A stretch of DNA of 64,000 nucleotides from the NCBI RefSeq assembly GCF_010668805.1, contig NZ_WUFT01000018.1, positions 62,001 to 126,000 on the forward strand, written 5' to 3'. The DNA comes from Rhizobium phaseoli. Lineage in GTDB: Bacteria > Pseudomonadota > Alphaproteobacteria > Rhizobiales > Rhizobiaceae. The position numbers were made by a program, and so were the translations under genes. A model generated the notes under the pieces. It saw only the letters and a list, made by a program, of their open reading frames with translations. It searched no databases and had not been told where the DNA came from. This document shows positions 34,496 through 43,346 of this stretch, one piece after another (within the stretch, counting starts at the first letter, position 1; every line of letters starts with the position of its first letter).

Positions 34496-36157
34496 CTAAA
34501 TCTCCTTGCGCCTGAGGAGATAGTCGAGGCCGCCGACGCGGTACCAGCGATAGCCATAGGCGTCGAGCACGACGGTATGAAAGCCTTTCTCGTCCGCCTC
34601 GCTGCTCCCGCCATCGGCAATATCGATCAGCTGTCGCCCGTCTTCGCCTCTGTCCGGATCGAAGGTGACTTCCGCCGGCTGCGCATGCAGATTGTGCAGG
34701 ATCAACACGGAATTGCCGCGCCAGTCGTAACGAAGCGCCAGCACGCCGTCGTCACCCGTGTCGACCACGGAGAAATCGCCCCAGCCGATCTCCGGGGCTT
34801 CCTTGCGCATCCGGATCATCCGTTCGGTCCAGTTCAGCAACGAATTGGGATCGCGCCGCTGTACGGCAACATTGACATGCTGGAAACCGTAGGGGCCGTC
34901 CTTGATGACAGGCGAGACAGGCTTTCGACTTTTGGTGAAACCGCCTTCCGGTTCCGTCGACCACTGCATCGGCGTGCGGGCGCAATTGCGCTCCGGCAAG
35001 GCGAGATTGTCGCCCATGCCGATCTCGTCGCCGTAGCGGATGACCGGCGTTCCGGGCAGCGAGAACAGCAGACTGTAGGCCATCTCGATCCTGCGACGAT
35101 CGCCGCCAAGCATCGGCGCCAGGCGACGGCGAATGCCCCGGTCATAAAGCTGCATGTCTTTTTCTGGCCCGAAGGCGGCAAAGACCGCGTCGCGCTGTTT
35201 TTCCGACAGCCGGCCGAGATCCAGTTCATCATGGTTGCGCAGAAACAGCCCCCATTGGGCGGTTGCCGGGCGCGGTTTCGTCGTCTCCATCGCCTTCTTC
35301 AGCGGTCGCGTATCGGCACTGGCCAGAGCATAAAACAGCGCCTGATTAACCTGGAAGTTGAACATCATCTGCATGCGGTCGCCATCATCGCCGAAATATT
35401 CGAAATTGTCCTTCGGCAGGATGTTGGCCTCGGCGAGGATGATGGAATCGCCGAGCCGCCACTGCAGGAATTCGCGAAATTTTCTCAACATGTCGAATTG
35501 TTCGACCGGCTTGCTGACATCGGCGCCTTTCCTAGCGATGATGAAGGGGGCGGCATCCATCCGGAAGCCGGAGACGCCGAGCTGAATCCAGAAGCCCATG
35601 ATCTTGAGGATTTCTGCCTGCACCTCGGGATTGGACGTGTTGAGATCGGGCTGATGATCGTAGAAGCGGTGAAAATAATAGGCCTTGGCCTTCTCGTCAT
35701 GGGTCCATGTGGTTTTCTGAACGCCAGGGAAGACCATGCCCTGATCGGCATTTGCAGGCTTTTTCTCAGACCAGACGTACCAGTCGCGATAGCGTGACTG
35801 CGGATCGCTCCTGGCCTCCTGAAACCAGGTATGGTCCTTGGATGTATGGTTAATCACCAGATCGATCAGTACGCGGATACCGCGCTGCTTGGCGCCGTGG
35901 GTGAATTCGACGAAGTCGCCAAGCGTGCCATAACGCGGATCGACATTGTAATAATCCGAGACGTCATAACCGTCGTCGCGACCGGGCGAAGCCTGGAAGG
36001 GCATCAGCCAGATTGCCGTGACGCCAAGGCCGGAGAGATAGTCGAGGCGGCGCATCAGCCCCTGAAAATCGCCGACACCGTCACCGTTCGCATCCATGAA
36101 GGTCTCGACCGAGAGGCAGTAGATGACAGCGTTCTTATACCAGAGGTCGTTAATCAT
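34496..36157 (-). CDS. GH13 alpha-amylase family enzyme, trehalose synthase-like
   Basis: 553 residues from ATG 36157 (GGAG 7 nt upstream). It opens NDLWYKNAVIYCLSVETFMDANGDGVGDF, as in GH13 subfamily 16 maltose glucosyltransferases (TreS). The barrel carries region I DLVINHTS, nucleophile Asp in GFRMDAAPF, acid Glu in IILAEANIL and transition-state Asp in LRNHDELDL. The tail RQLIDIADGG...LDAYGYRWYRVGG is a C-terminal beta domain. TreS interconverts maltose and trehalose; the exact specificity cannot be read. No glg or tre genes are adjacent. Confidence 0.88.
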   Translation of the reverse strand: MINDLWYKNAVIYCLSVETFMDANGDGVGDFQGLMRRLDYLSGLGVTAIWLMPFQASPGRDDGYDVSDYYNVDPRYGTLGDFVEFTHGAKQRGIRVLIDLVINHTSKDHTWFQEARSDPQSRYRDWYVWSEKKPANADQGMVFPGVQKTTWTHDEKAKAYYFHRFYDHQPDLNTSNPEVQAEILKIMGFWIQLGVSGFRMDAAPFIIARKGADVSKPVEQFDMLRKFREFLQWRLGDSIILAEANILPKDNFEYFGDDGDRMQMMFNFQVNQALFYALASADTRPLKKAMETTKPRPATAQWGLFLRNHDELDLGRLSEKQRDAVFAAFGPEKDMQLYDRGIRRRLAPMLGGDRRRIEMAYSLLFSLPGTPVIRYGDEIGMGDNLALPERNCARTPMQWSTEPEGGFTKSRKPVSPVIKDGPYGFQHVNVAVQRRDPNSLLNWTERMIRMRKEAPEIGWGDFSVVDTGDDGVLALRYDWRGNSVLILHNLHAQPAEVTFDPDRGEDGRQLIDIADGGSSEADEKGFHTVVLDAYGYRWYRVGGLDYLLRRKEI

Positions 36158-36357
36158 GCCGGCGCTCCAATCCAATCTGGTCGCAAATCCCGGCGGGCGG
36201 AAAAGGTTCCGAGAAAGCGCTGATTGTCGTGCGGCTGGTTCGCTAATTCCGACTTATACTGACAAGTCCGACATTGATGCTTTGCCTATTTTAGGTAACT
36301 CTGATGTAATGTGGATGCCGGCCCGCAAAACGGTCGGCGTAAATGTCGGAGGATGCC

Positions 36358-36642
36358 ATGCCATGCGCTCGGACAGTCTCTTTCCTATCGGTCGCAGTGA
36401 TTGCTGCCGCAGCCGGCCAACAGGCTTCACATTCCGCAGAAAAGAGCGAGCGGTTGAGGTCGCCGGAGCTCGTCCGTTCCGCCCATGTGCTGACGGTTCC
36501 TCTCGACGCGACGGTGACGCCGCCGACCTTCTCGATCAGCTGGTGGTCACGCGTGACGCGCACGCCAGACGTCAATCCGCCTCCCTATGTCTTCCAGGAG
36601 GCTCAACGAACGGACGTGATATCTCGGCCTGGAATTGAGTGA
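36358..36642 (+). CDS. Hypothetical small secreted protein
   Basis: 94 residues from ATG 36358, with GGAGG 5 nt upstream. N-terminal signal peptide ARTVSFLSVAVIAAAAGQQASHSA, then a polar, Pro-rich mature part with no Cys. No family recognised. The upstream 200 bp holds only an AT-richer stretch with a weak inverted repeat GACTT-N8-AAGTC near 36247-36275. A minus-strand frame covers the same DNA but has no ribosome site. Confidence 0.45.
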   Translation: MPCARTVSFLSVAVIAAAAGQQASHSAEKSERLRSPELVRSAHVLTVPLDATVTPPTFSISWWSRVTRTPDVNPPPYVFQEAQRTDVISRPGIE

Positions 36643-36676
36643 GGGTTGCGCGCCAACTCAGGAATTGGGCAAAGAA

Positions 36677-36700
36677 AAAGCCGGAGCGGACGCCGGCTTT
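36677..36700 (-). terminator. Rho-independent terminator of tyrS
   Basis: Arms AAAGCCGG / CCGGCTTT with an 8-nt loop. On the minus strand the stem runs into CTTTTTCTTT, a proper U-rich tail. It lies 26 bp after the tyrS stop. Confidence 0.75.
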
Positions 36701-36725
36701 GATATCCGTTCGAAACTGAATCCGC

Positions 36726-37982
36726 TTACGCCGCGCGGCGGATCAGGATGTGCTTCTTCTTGCCGAGCGAGAGTTTGATGACGCCGTCGGCGGTGATTTC
36801 GCTGCTGCCGATCAGACGGCGCTCGTCGCTGACGGCCTCGTCGTTGATGCGCACCGCGCCACCCTGGATGTGACGGCGAGCCTCGCCGTTCGAGCCGGCA
36901 AGACCAGCACGGACCATCAGCGACAGCAGGCCGATGCCGCCGTCGAGTTCGGTGCCAGGGATGTCCACGGAAGGCAGGTTTTCGGCGACGAGGCCTTCCT
37001 CGAAGGTCTTGCGCGCCGTTTCGGCGGCCTGATCGGCGGATTCTCGACCGTGCAGGATCGCGGTCACTTCGGTCGCGAGGATCTTCTTGACCTCGTTGAT
37101 CTCCGAACCGCCAAGCGCCGAGAGACGGGCGATTTCATCCATCGGCAGTGTCGTGTAGAGCTTCAGGAAGCGCGAGACGTCAGCGTCCTCGGTGTTGCGC
37201 CAGTATTGCCAGAAATCGTAGGCCGAGAGCATGTCGGCGTTCAGCCAGATAGCGCCCGTCGCAGACTTGCCCATCTTGGCGCCAGACGACGTCGTCAGCA
37301 GCGGCGATGTCAGTGCATAAAGCTGCGGCGTCCCCATGCGGTGACCGAGGTCGATACCGTTGACGATGTTGCCCCACTGGTCCGAACCGCCCATCTGCAG
37401 ACGGCAGTCATAACGCTTGGCGATCTCGACGAAGTCGTAGGCCTGGAGGATCATGTAGTTGAATTCCAGGAAGGACAGCGACTGTTCGCGGTCGAGGCGC
37501 GTCTTCACGCTGTCGAAGGACAGCATGCGATTGACGGAGAAGTGCTTGCCGACATCGCGCAGGAATTCAAGATAGTTCAGCGAGCGCAGCCACTCGGCAT
37601 TGTTGATCATCAGCGCGTCCTTCGGACCGTCGCCGTAGTTCAGGTAATTGGAGAAGGCGCGCTTGATCGAGGCGATGTTGCCTTCGATCGTATCCACGGT
37701 CATGAGCTGGCGCGCCTCTTCTTTGAAGGAGGGGTCGCCGACCATGCCGGTGCCGCCACCCATCAGCGAGATGGCCCGATGACCGGTCTTCTGCATCCAA
37801 TGCAGCATCATGATCTGGATCAGCGAGCCGGCGTGCAGGCTGGGCGCCGTCGGATCGAAGCCAATATAAGCCGTCACGGTTTCCTTGGCGAACAGGTCGT
37901 CGAGGCCGCGTTCATCGGAGACCTGATGAATGAAGCCGCGCTCTTTCAGCGTGCGGAGGAAATCGGACTTGAACTCGGACAT
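36726..37982 (-). CDS. tyrS: Tyrosyl-tRNA synthetase
   Basis: 418 residues, normal for the bacterial TyrS. Class I synthetase: HIGH-like PTAPSLHAGSL, KMSKS as KMGKSATG, and the tyrosine site MGGSDQWGNIVNG. C-terminal S4 RNA-binding domain (about 350-415: LMVRAGLAGSNGEARRHIQGGAVRIND). Divergent from anmK over 131 bp. Confidence 0.97.
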   Translation of the reverse strand: MSEFKSDFLRTLKERGFIHQVSDERGLDDLFAKETVTAYIGFDPTAPSLHAGSLIQIMMLHWMQKTGHRAISLMGGGTGMVGDPSFKEEARQLMTVDTIEGNIASIKRAFSNYLNYGDGPKDALMINNAEWLRSLNYLEFLRDVGKHFSVNRMLSFDSVKTRLDREQSLSFLEFNYMILQAYDFVEIAKRYDCRLQMGGSDQWGNIVNGIDLGHRMGTPQLYALTSPLLTTSSGAKMGKSATGAIWLNADMLSAYDFWQYWRNTEDADVSRFLKLYTTLPMDEIARLSALGGSEINEVKKILATEVTAILHGRESADQAAETARKTFEEGLVAENLPSVDIPGTELDGGIGLLSLMVRAGLAGSNGEARRHIQGGAVRINDEAVSDERRLIGSSEITADGVIKLSLGKKKHILIRRAA

Positions 37983-38113
37983 GGCTTTCGTCTCTTGGTG
38001 TCTGCGCTTGACCTATATGGCTTCACGCAAGTTCGTTGTTGTTGATCTGTCGCGGCGCGTTTAGCACTGTTTTTATAAAAGTGCATCCGGGAATCGCATG
38101 GGAGGCAAGCCGC

Positions 38114-39232
38114 ATGGATGTCATCAGAACCGCGATCGGCCTGATGAGCGGCACGTCGATGGACGGAATCGACGTTGCGCTGCTCAGAACCGACGGTCGC
38201 GGCTTCATCGAGCATGGGCCGTTCATGGGGGTGCCCTATGACGCCGATTTTCGTGAGCGGCTGAAACGGGCGCTGGAACTGGCGCGGCCGCTGACCGACA
38301 GGAACGAGCGGCCCACTGAGCTTGGCGAGATCGAGCATGAGCTTACCCAACGGCATGCAGTTGCCGTGACGGCATTCCTGGAGCGTTTCGGGTTGACCGC
38401 CGGTGATATCGACGTTCTTGGCTTCCATGGCCAGACGGTGCTTCACCGACCCGACGAGGGGCTGACGATCCAGATCGGCGACGGCGAGGAATTGGCGCGC
38501 CGAACCGGCATATCGGTGGTTTATGACATGCGGGCCAACGATATGGTTCACGGCGGCCAGGGCGCGCCGCTGGTGCCTGCCTATCACGCAGCGCTCGCGG
38601 GGAAATTCCAGCCGGCGGGACAGGCGGTGTGTTTCGTCAATATCGGCGGCATCTCCAATCTGACCTTCATCGGTACGGACGGCCGGATATCGGCCTTCGA
38701 CAGCGGTCCGGGCAATACGCTAATCGACCAGTGGGTGGAGATGCAGGCCGGCAAAACCTATGATCCTGGCGGCGAGATCGGCGGACGCGGCAGGGTGGCC
38801 GCCGCTCTCGCGGACCGATATCTGGAAAGCCCGTTTTTTCGCGGCAATATCCGCCGTTCGCTCGATCGCGGCGATTTCGCGCCGCTGCGGGTTGGGGAGG
38901 CGAGCCTTGAGGACGGCGCCCGGACGCTGGCGCATGTCGCCGCCGCGTCGATCGTCAAATCCGCCGGTTTTCTGCCCGAAACGCCGTCGACCTATATCGT
39001 CTGCGGCGGCGGGCGGCTGAACGGCACCTTGATGGCGGAGTTTTCGGCGATGGCCGAAGCGCTGGGGTCGAAGGTATTGACCGCCGAAGAGGCCGGCTTC
39101 GACGGCGACGCGATGGAGGCCGAGGCCTGGGCCTATCTCGCCGTCCGCTCGCTGGACGGGCTGCCATTGACATTTCCCGGCACGACGGGGGTCGGCGCTC
39201 CCGTCAGCGGCGGGGTGCTGGCAAGGCCATGA
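38114..39232 (+). CDS. anmK: Anhydro-N-acetylmuramic acid kinase
   Basis: 372 residues from ATG 38114 (GGAGG 8 nt upstream). Signature IGLMSGTSMDGIDVALL near residue 5, GFHGQTVLHRPD, NIGGISNLTFI and AFDSGPGNTLID. Opens and phosphorylates anhydroMurNAc to MurNAc-6-P in cell-wall recycling. The stop overlaps the next start as ATGA, so the GNAT gene is coupled. Confidence 0.96.
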   Translation: MDVIRTAIGLMSGTSMDGIDVALLRTDGRGFIEHGPFMGVPYDADFRERLKRALELARPLTDRNERPTELGEIEHELTQRHAVAVTAFLERFGLTAGDIDVLGFHGQTVLHRPDEGLTIQIGDGEELARRTGISVVYDMRANDMVHGGQGAPLVPAYHAALAGKFQPAGQAVCFVNIGGISNLTFIGTDGRISAFDSGPGNTLIDQWVEMQAGKTYDPGGEIGGRGRVAAALADRYLESPFFRGNIRRSLDRGDFAPLRVGEASLEDGARTLAHVAAASIVKSAGFLPETPSTYIVCGGGRLNGTLMAEFSAMAEALGSKVLTAEEAGFDGDAMEAEAWAYLAVRSLDGLPLTFPGTTGVGAPVSGGVLARP

Positions 39233-39753
39233 GCGAGAGGGTCATCCTGAAGACGCCGCGGCTCCGCTTCGTCATGTGGGATGAAGGCGATGCGATGCTG
39301 GTGCAGCAGCTGCATTCAACGATGGCGACGACCCGATACCTTCCAGGCAATGCGCCGTGGAGCCGCGAGAAGGCCGAGGAGCGGCTGCGGGGCTGGTTCG
39401 AGGAGCAGGCACGCGATGGCACGACCAAATACAAGCTTCTTGCCGAAGACGGCAGCTTCGTCGGCCGCGCCGGCATTTCGCGTTTCAGGAGCGAAGAATT
39501 CGAACTCGGTTATTCCCTGTGCGAGGCGGCGTGGGGCAAGGGCCTGGCAACGGAAGCCGCAAGCGCGCTGGCCGCCTGGTTCTTGGAGAGGCGGTTTGCA
39601 TCAGGCTTCATCGCCTTCACGCATCCCGAAAACCTCGCTTCGCAGCGCGTCCTTGCAAAGATCGGCATGCGCGAACGCGGGCCGATCCTTATCGATGGCG
39701 TGCTTGACACGGCTTTCGAACTCACCGCCGATATGCGGACGGTAAAGATCTAA
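39229..39753 (+). CDS. RimJ/RimL-type GNAT acetyltransferase
   Basis: 174 residues. ILKTPRLRFVMWDEGDA is the usual start of the RimJ/L group. The acetyl-CoA region reads ELGYSLCEAAWGKGLATEAASALAAW, and the tail contains HPENLASQRVLAKIGMRERG. Acetylates an amine, possibly a protein N-terminus; acceptor unknown. Coupled to anmK by a 4-bp overlap. Its stop overlaps that of the convergent acyltransferase gene by 4 bp. Confidence 0.9.
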   Translation: MSERVILKTPRLRFVMWDEGDAMLVQQLHSTMATTRYLPGNAPWSREKAEERLRGWFEEQARDGTTKYKLLAEDGSFVGRAGISRFRSEEFELGYSLCEAAWGKGLATEAASALAAWFLERRFASGFIAFTHPENLASQRVLAKIGMRERGPILIDGVLDTAFELTADMRTVKI

Positions 39754-40925
39754 CTCTTTACGGCGACCGGCCGGACATTGGACCCGCGCCCAGCCTGGTT
39801 GCCATCCTCGACGCCCCTGACCTGGGCGATGAACGAGAACTTCTTGCGAAGGCCGAGGATCGGCTTCTCGATGAAATGCCAGGACAAGACTGCGACGGCG
39901 AGGGCCGAGGGCAGGCCGACGAGATAGAGCGCCAGCGCACCATATTTCGGATAGAGAAACACCGAGGGAAACGCGCTGATCCAGATCTGCAGGAACGGAT
40001 CATGGTAGAGGTAGACGCCGTAGGAATAATCGCCTTTCCTGAAAAAGGCTGGAATAGGCACCTCCGACAGACCGATGAAGACGGTGATATAGACAAGGGA
40101 AGTGATGACGATCGGCCGGTTGATCACCGATTCCACAGCCCGGCTGTCGAGGGTGAGAATGGCGACGAGGCAAACCAGGCAGGCGGCGGCGAATAGCCAG
40201 CGGGAATACGGAATGACCGCTTTGAACTGAAAGACGACGATGCCCATCATGAACGCCGTTATCAGCTGAGAGCCTCGGCTCATGAACAGGAAGCGCGCGA
40301 TCGGCTTGATCGAGCCAGGGAACAGATAGGGCATCTTCTGCACGATGAGGCCGATGACGATATAGGCGGCCGTGACGGCGAGCAGCTTATAGCGGGTCTT
40401 GACGATGGCGGTGACCATCAGGACCGACATGATGATGTAGCAGAAAATCTCCCAGGGAACCGTCCAGAGCGCGCCGTTGACACGCTGGCTCGGATTATCC
40501 TGGAAAACACCCGGCAACTCGTAATGGATCCAGCCGAGGATATTCAGGAAGTATTTGAAAAATCGCGGGTCGGTAAAATATTCGGAGTGATAGACGATCG
40601 TTATGATCGGCCCGATGATCAGCGAACAAACGACGATATCGACGGCAAGCGCCGGGACGATGCGCAAGCCGCGATTGATCAGGAAATTCCGCAGGCTCAG
40701 TCGCTGGGCGCTGCCGGCGATCAGAAATCCGCTCAAGGCGAAAAACATCGGAACAAGAGCGTATTCGGTAAACCAGAATACCGACCCCCTGATGAAGGCA
40801 TCACTCCTCGTCAGCAAAAAGGAATGGGTCAATACGATAGAAAAGGCGAGCCCAATTCGAAGAAAGTCGAACCCCGGACCGATACCCCTATACTTATCCA
40901 GGACTTCCCCGAACGACTTGGTCAT
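39750..40925 (-). CDS. Acyltransferase 3 family membrane protein
   Basis: 391 residues from ATG 40925; the open frame goes on to 41444 antisense to the hydrolase gene and is not coding. About ten membrane helices. FDFLRIGLAFSIVLTHSFLL holds the conserved His of helix 1, VPMFFALSGFLIAGS and VYLYHDPFLQIW also match. Members O-acylate surface or exported polysaccharides and Nod-factor-like molecules from the inner membrane. Substrate unknown. Confidence 0.88.
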   Translation of the reverse strand: MTKSFGEVLDKYRGIGPGFDFLRIGLAFSIVLTHSFLLTRSDAFIRGSVFWFTEYALVPMFFALSGFLIAGSAQRLSLRNFLINRGLRIVPALAVDIVVCSLIIGPIITIVYHSEYFTDPRFFKYFLNILGWIHYELPGVFQDNPSQRVNGALWTVPWEIFCYIIMSVLMVTAIVKTRYKLLAVTAAYIVIGLIVQKMPYLFPGSIKPIARFLFMSRGSQLITAFMMGIVVFQFKAVIPYSRWLFAAACLVCLVAILTLDSRAVESVINRPIVITSLVYITVFIGLSEVPIPAFFRKGDYSYGVYLYHDPFLQIWISAFPSVFLYPKYGALALYLVGLPSALAVAVLSWHFIEKPILGLRKKFSFIAQVRGVEDGNQAGRGSNVRPVAVKS

Positions 40926-41071
40926 TGCGGACCTCGCTTTAGTTAGGATCGCGAGGAACCTACCGCACTGCAATATAGATTGCAACACGGTAGGTGATCT
41001 GTTCCGGCACAAAGGGGCCTGTGGTGTCCCGGACCGGTTCCGCTTGGGGACGACCGGCTCTGCTTGCGGCG

Positions 41072-41749
41072 TTAGCGGATCCGCTTGGCCGCCGGCTCCG
41101 GCACCAGTTCGCCGTTGAGGCGGCGGTCGAGGTAATCCTCGCATTCGCCCATCAGCGTTTCCACCTGGCCGTTGAAGAAGTGGTTGGCGTTGGAAACGGT
41201 GCGATGGGTAATCAGAATTCCCTTCTGAGTCTTCAGCTTCTCCACAAGGCCGTTGACGTCTTTTTCCGGCGCGACCTTGTCGGCCTCGCCGTTGATGATC
41301 AGGCCGGAGGAGGGGCAGGGCGCCAGGAAGGAGAAGTCGTAGGTATTCGGCTGCGGCGAAATCGACATGAAGCCTTCGATCTCCGGCCGACGCATCAGCA
41401 ACTGCATGCCGATCCAGGAGCCGAAGGAATAGCCGGCGACCCAACAGGTCTTAGAATCGGGGTGCAGGCTCTGCACCCAATCGAGCGCCGAGGCGGCATC
41501 CGAGAGTTCGCCAGCGCCGTGGTCGAATTCGCCCTGGCTGCGGCCGATGCCCCGGAAATTGAAGCGCAGCGTCGTGAATCCGCGCTTCTGGAACATGTAG
41601 AAGAGCTGATAGACGATCTGATTGTTCATCGTGCCGCCGAACTGCGGATGCGGATGGAGAATCAGGGCGATGGGCGCGCTTTTTTCCTTGGAGGGCTGGT
41701 AGCGGCCTTCAAGACGGCCGGCTGGGCCGTTGAAAATAACTTCGGGCAT
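41072..41749 (-). CDS. Alpha/beta hydrolase (PF12146/dienelactone-like, rhizobial conserved)
   Basis: 225 residues from ATG 41749. ALILHPHPQFGGTMNNQIVYQLF, then TLRFNFRGIGRSQGEFDHG and the nucleophile elbow WVAGYSFGSWIGMQ (G-x-S-x-G), Asp in GEADKVAP, His in SNANHFFNG. This close-knit family (COG2945-like) is of unknown substrate. It shares its 216-bp upstream region, which contains the putative IRO and ICE sites, with the divergent suf operon, so iron control of this gene is possible. Confidence 0.85.
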   Translation of the reverse strand: MPEVIFNGPAGRLEGRYQPSKEKSAPIALILHPHPQFGGTMNNQIVYQLFYMFQKRGFTTLRFNFRGIGRSQGEFDHGAGELSDAASALDWVQSLHPDSKTCWVAGYSFGSWIGMQLLMRRPEIEGFMSISPQPNTYDFSFLAPCPSSGLIINGEADKVAPEKDVNGLVEKLKTQKGILITHRTVSNANHFFNGQVETLMGECEDYLDRRLNGELVPEPAAKRIR

Positions 41750-41802
41750 TGGTACTCCGGGTTTTATTTCGCGTTCGCGCGGCGTCGGACGACAACATGA
41801 CT

Positions 41803-41817
41803 TGACTAGTGTTGTCA
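41803..41817. promoter_or_regulatory. Candidate RirA (IRO) site of the suf operon
   Basis: TGA-CTAGTGTTG-TCA fits the TGA-N9-TCA core recalled for the iron-responsive operator of rhizobial RirA. It lies 149-163 bp before the first suf gene and 54-68 bp before the divergent hydrolase. suf operons of Rhizobiales are known RirA targets. The core alone is short, so position is the main support. Confidence 0.5.
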
Positions 41818-41832
41818 GCTTTTCTAAAACGC

Positions 41833-41853
41833 AGTTTAGAACAATTCGAAACT
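41833..41853. promoter_or_regulatory. Candidate Irr box (iron control element, ICE)
   Basis: AGTTTAGAACAATTCGAAACT: the two halves TTTAGAA and TTCGAAA face each other across 3 nt, one mismatch from the recalled ICE consensus TTTAGAA-N3-TTCTAAA. A further TTCTAAA (41822-41828) precedes it and forms a second inverted repeat with TTTAGAA. Lies about 113 bp before the first suf gene. Irr control of suf has been described for relatives. Confidence 0.65.
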
Positions 41854-41965
41854 TGCATGGCGATCCACGCATCGTGAATGTGTCATAAGGCAAGCCCGGC
41901 GGAAATTTCAAGAAAAATGAACCGCGGCTGCTAAAGCAAGCTCGTCAAGCGCAGGACTGAAGATC

Positions 41966-43132
41966 ATGGCGCCGCCACGCCTTTATCTCGACTGGAATGC
42001 CACAGCGCCTCTGCACCCGGCAGCACGCGCGGCGATCATGCGCGCCATCGACATATTCGGCAATCCGAATTCCGTTCACGGCGAAGGCCGTGCCGCCCGC
42101 GCCGCAATCGAATGTGCGCGGCGCAAAGTGGCGGCAATGGTCGGCACCGACGCCGGCAATGTGGTCTTTACCAGCGGCGCCACCGAGGCCGCCAATCTGG
42201 TGCTGACACTGGATTTCCGCATGGGCCGCACGCCGATTCAGCTCGGCCGCCTCTATTTTTCGGCAATCGAGCATCCGGCGGTGCGCGAAGGCGGCCGCTT
42301 CGCCAAGGAGAAGATGACCGAGATCCCGGTCACTTCAGCTGGCATCGTCGATCTCGATGCGCTCGGCGCGCTGCTCAATGCGCATGACAAGGCCGCCGGC
42401 CTGCCGATGGTCGCGGTCATGCTCGTCAACAACGAGACCGGCATCGTCCAGCCGGTGGAGGCGGCGGCAAAGATCGTCCACGCCCATGGCGGGCTCTTCG
42501 TCGTCGACGCCGTTCAGGCGGCCGGCCGCATCGGGCTTGATATCGGCAAGATCGGCGCCGATTTCATGATCGTTTCCTCGCATAAGATCGGCGGGCCGAA
42601 GGGCGCTGGTGCGTTGATTGCCCGTGGCGAGGCGCTGATGCCGCGGCCGCTGATCCAAGGCGGCGGGCAGGAGCGTGGTCACCGCTCAGGGACACAGAAC
42701 TCACTGGCGCTGATCGGCTTCGGCGCGGCGGCGGAAGCCGCGGCCGACGAACTCGAGGCGCGCAATGCGGAAATCGGCGCTCTGCGCGAACGGCTTGAAG
42801 CCGGCATGCGCGATGCGGCATCCGATGTGATGATCCATGGCGAGGGCGGCGAGCGTGTCGTCAATACGATCTTTTTCACTCTGCCAGGGCTGAAGGCCGA
42901 GACCGGGCAGATCGCCTTCGATCTCGAGGGCGTGGCGCTTTCGGCAGGCTCGGCTTGCTCATCCGGTCGGCTCGGCGAAAGCCATGTGCTGACGGCGATG
43001 GGCCGCGACGCCAAGCTCGGGGGCTTACGCATTTCTCTCGGCTTTTCGACGACGGAAGAGGATGTCGACAGGGCGATTGCGGCTTTCGCGAAGATCGCCT
43101 GCCGGCGAAGGTCGGCGGGCGAGGCGGCCTGA
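41966..43132 (+). CDS. sufS2: Cysteine desulfurase, IscS/NifS group, first gene of suf operon
   Basis: 388 residues. PLP-dependent: releases sulfur from cysteine as a persulfide. Starts RLYLDWNATAPLHPAARAAI (class V aminotransferase). PLP Lys207 in SSHKIGGPKGAGAL. Catalytic Cys331 in SAGSACSSGRLGE, the long-loop group I type, unlike the group II SufS further down the operon. A two-desulfurase suf operon is usual in Rhizobiales. The 214 bp to sufB holds tandem hairpins. Confidence 0.92.
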   Translation: MAPPRLYLDWNATAPLHPAARAAIMRAIDIFGNPNSVHGEGRAARAAIECARRKVAAMVGTDAGNVVFTSGATEAANLVLTLDFRMGRTPIQLGRLYFSAIEHPAVREGGRFAKEKMTEIPVTSAGIVDLDALGALLNAHDKAAGLPMVAVMLVNNETGIVQPVEAAAKIVHAHGGLFVVDAVQAAGRIGLDIGKIGADFMIVSSHKIGGPKGAGALIARGEALMPRPLIQGGGQERGHRSGTQNSLALIGFGAAAEAAADELEARNAEIGALRERLEAGMRDAASDVMIHGEGGERVVNTIFFTLPGLKAETGQIAFDLEGVALSAGSACSSGRLGESHVLTAMGRDAKLGGLRISLGFSTTEEDVDRAIAAFAKIACRRRSAGEAA

Positions 43133-43205
43133 CCGCGTCATAAACTTGCGGAAACGCAAATTTCCGCTTGCCAATCGGGCTGAAAAGTCCCTTTTGGCCA
43201 CCTAC

Positions 43206-43297
43206 ATCAGGGTAAGAGGTTGCTCTGCATCAGGGCAACGGATTGCCCTCATATCAGGGCAACGAATTGCCCGACATCAGGGGCAAGAGAATTGCCC
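43206..43297 (+). repeat. Four tandem hairpin units between sufS2 and sufB
   Basis: Units start at 43206, 43229, 43253 and 43276 (period 23-24 bp), each ATCAGGGyAA-loop-TTGCyC. Units 2-4 have perfect stems GGGCAA / TTGCCC with 4-5-nt loops. Unit 1 (GGGTAA / TTGCTC) keeps all six pairs in RNA if G-U wobbles are allowed. The array lies within the operon, 50 bp before sufB, and is probably transcribed. Nothing else is seen in 43133-43346 except the sufB ribosome site. Confidence 0.75.
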
Positions 43298-43346
43298 ATG
43301 CGTTACAAGCTGCCGGACCTTGTATCCGGCGAGATTGGAGAACGAA

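Noticed and set aside
43206..43297. CRISPR array
   Set aside because: Repeats are contiguous 20-22-bp palindromes separated by only 2-4 bp; there are no unique spacers and no cas genes.
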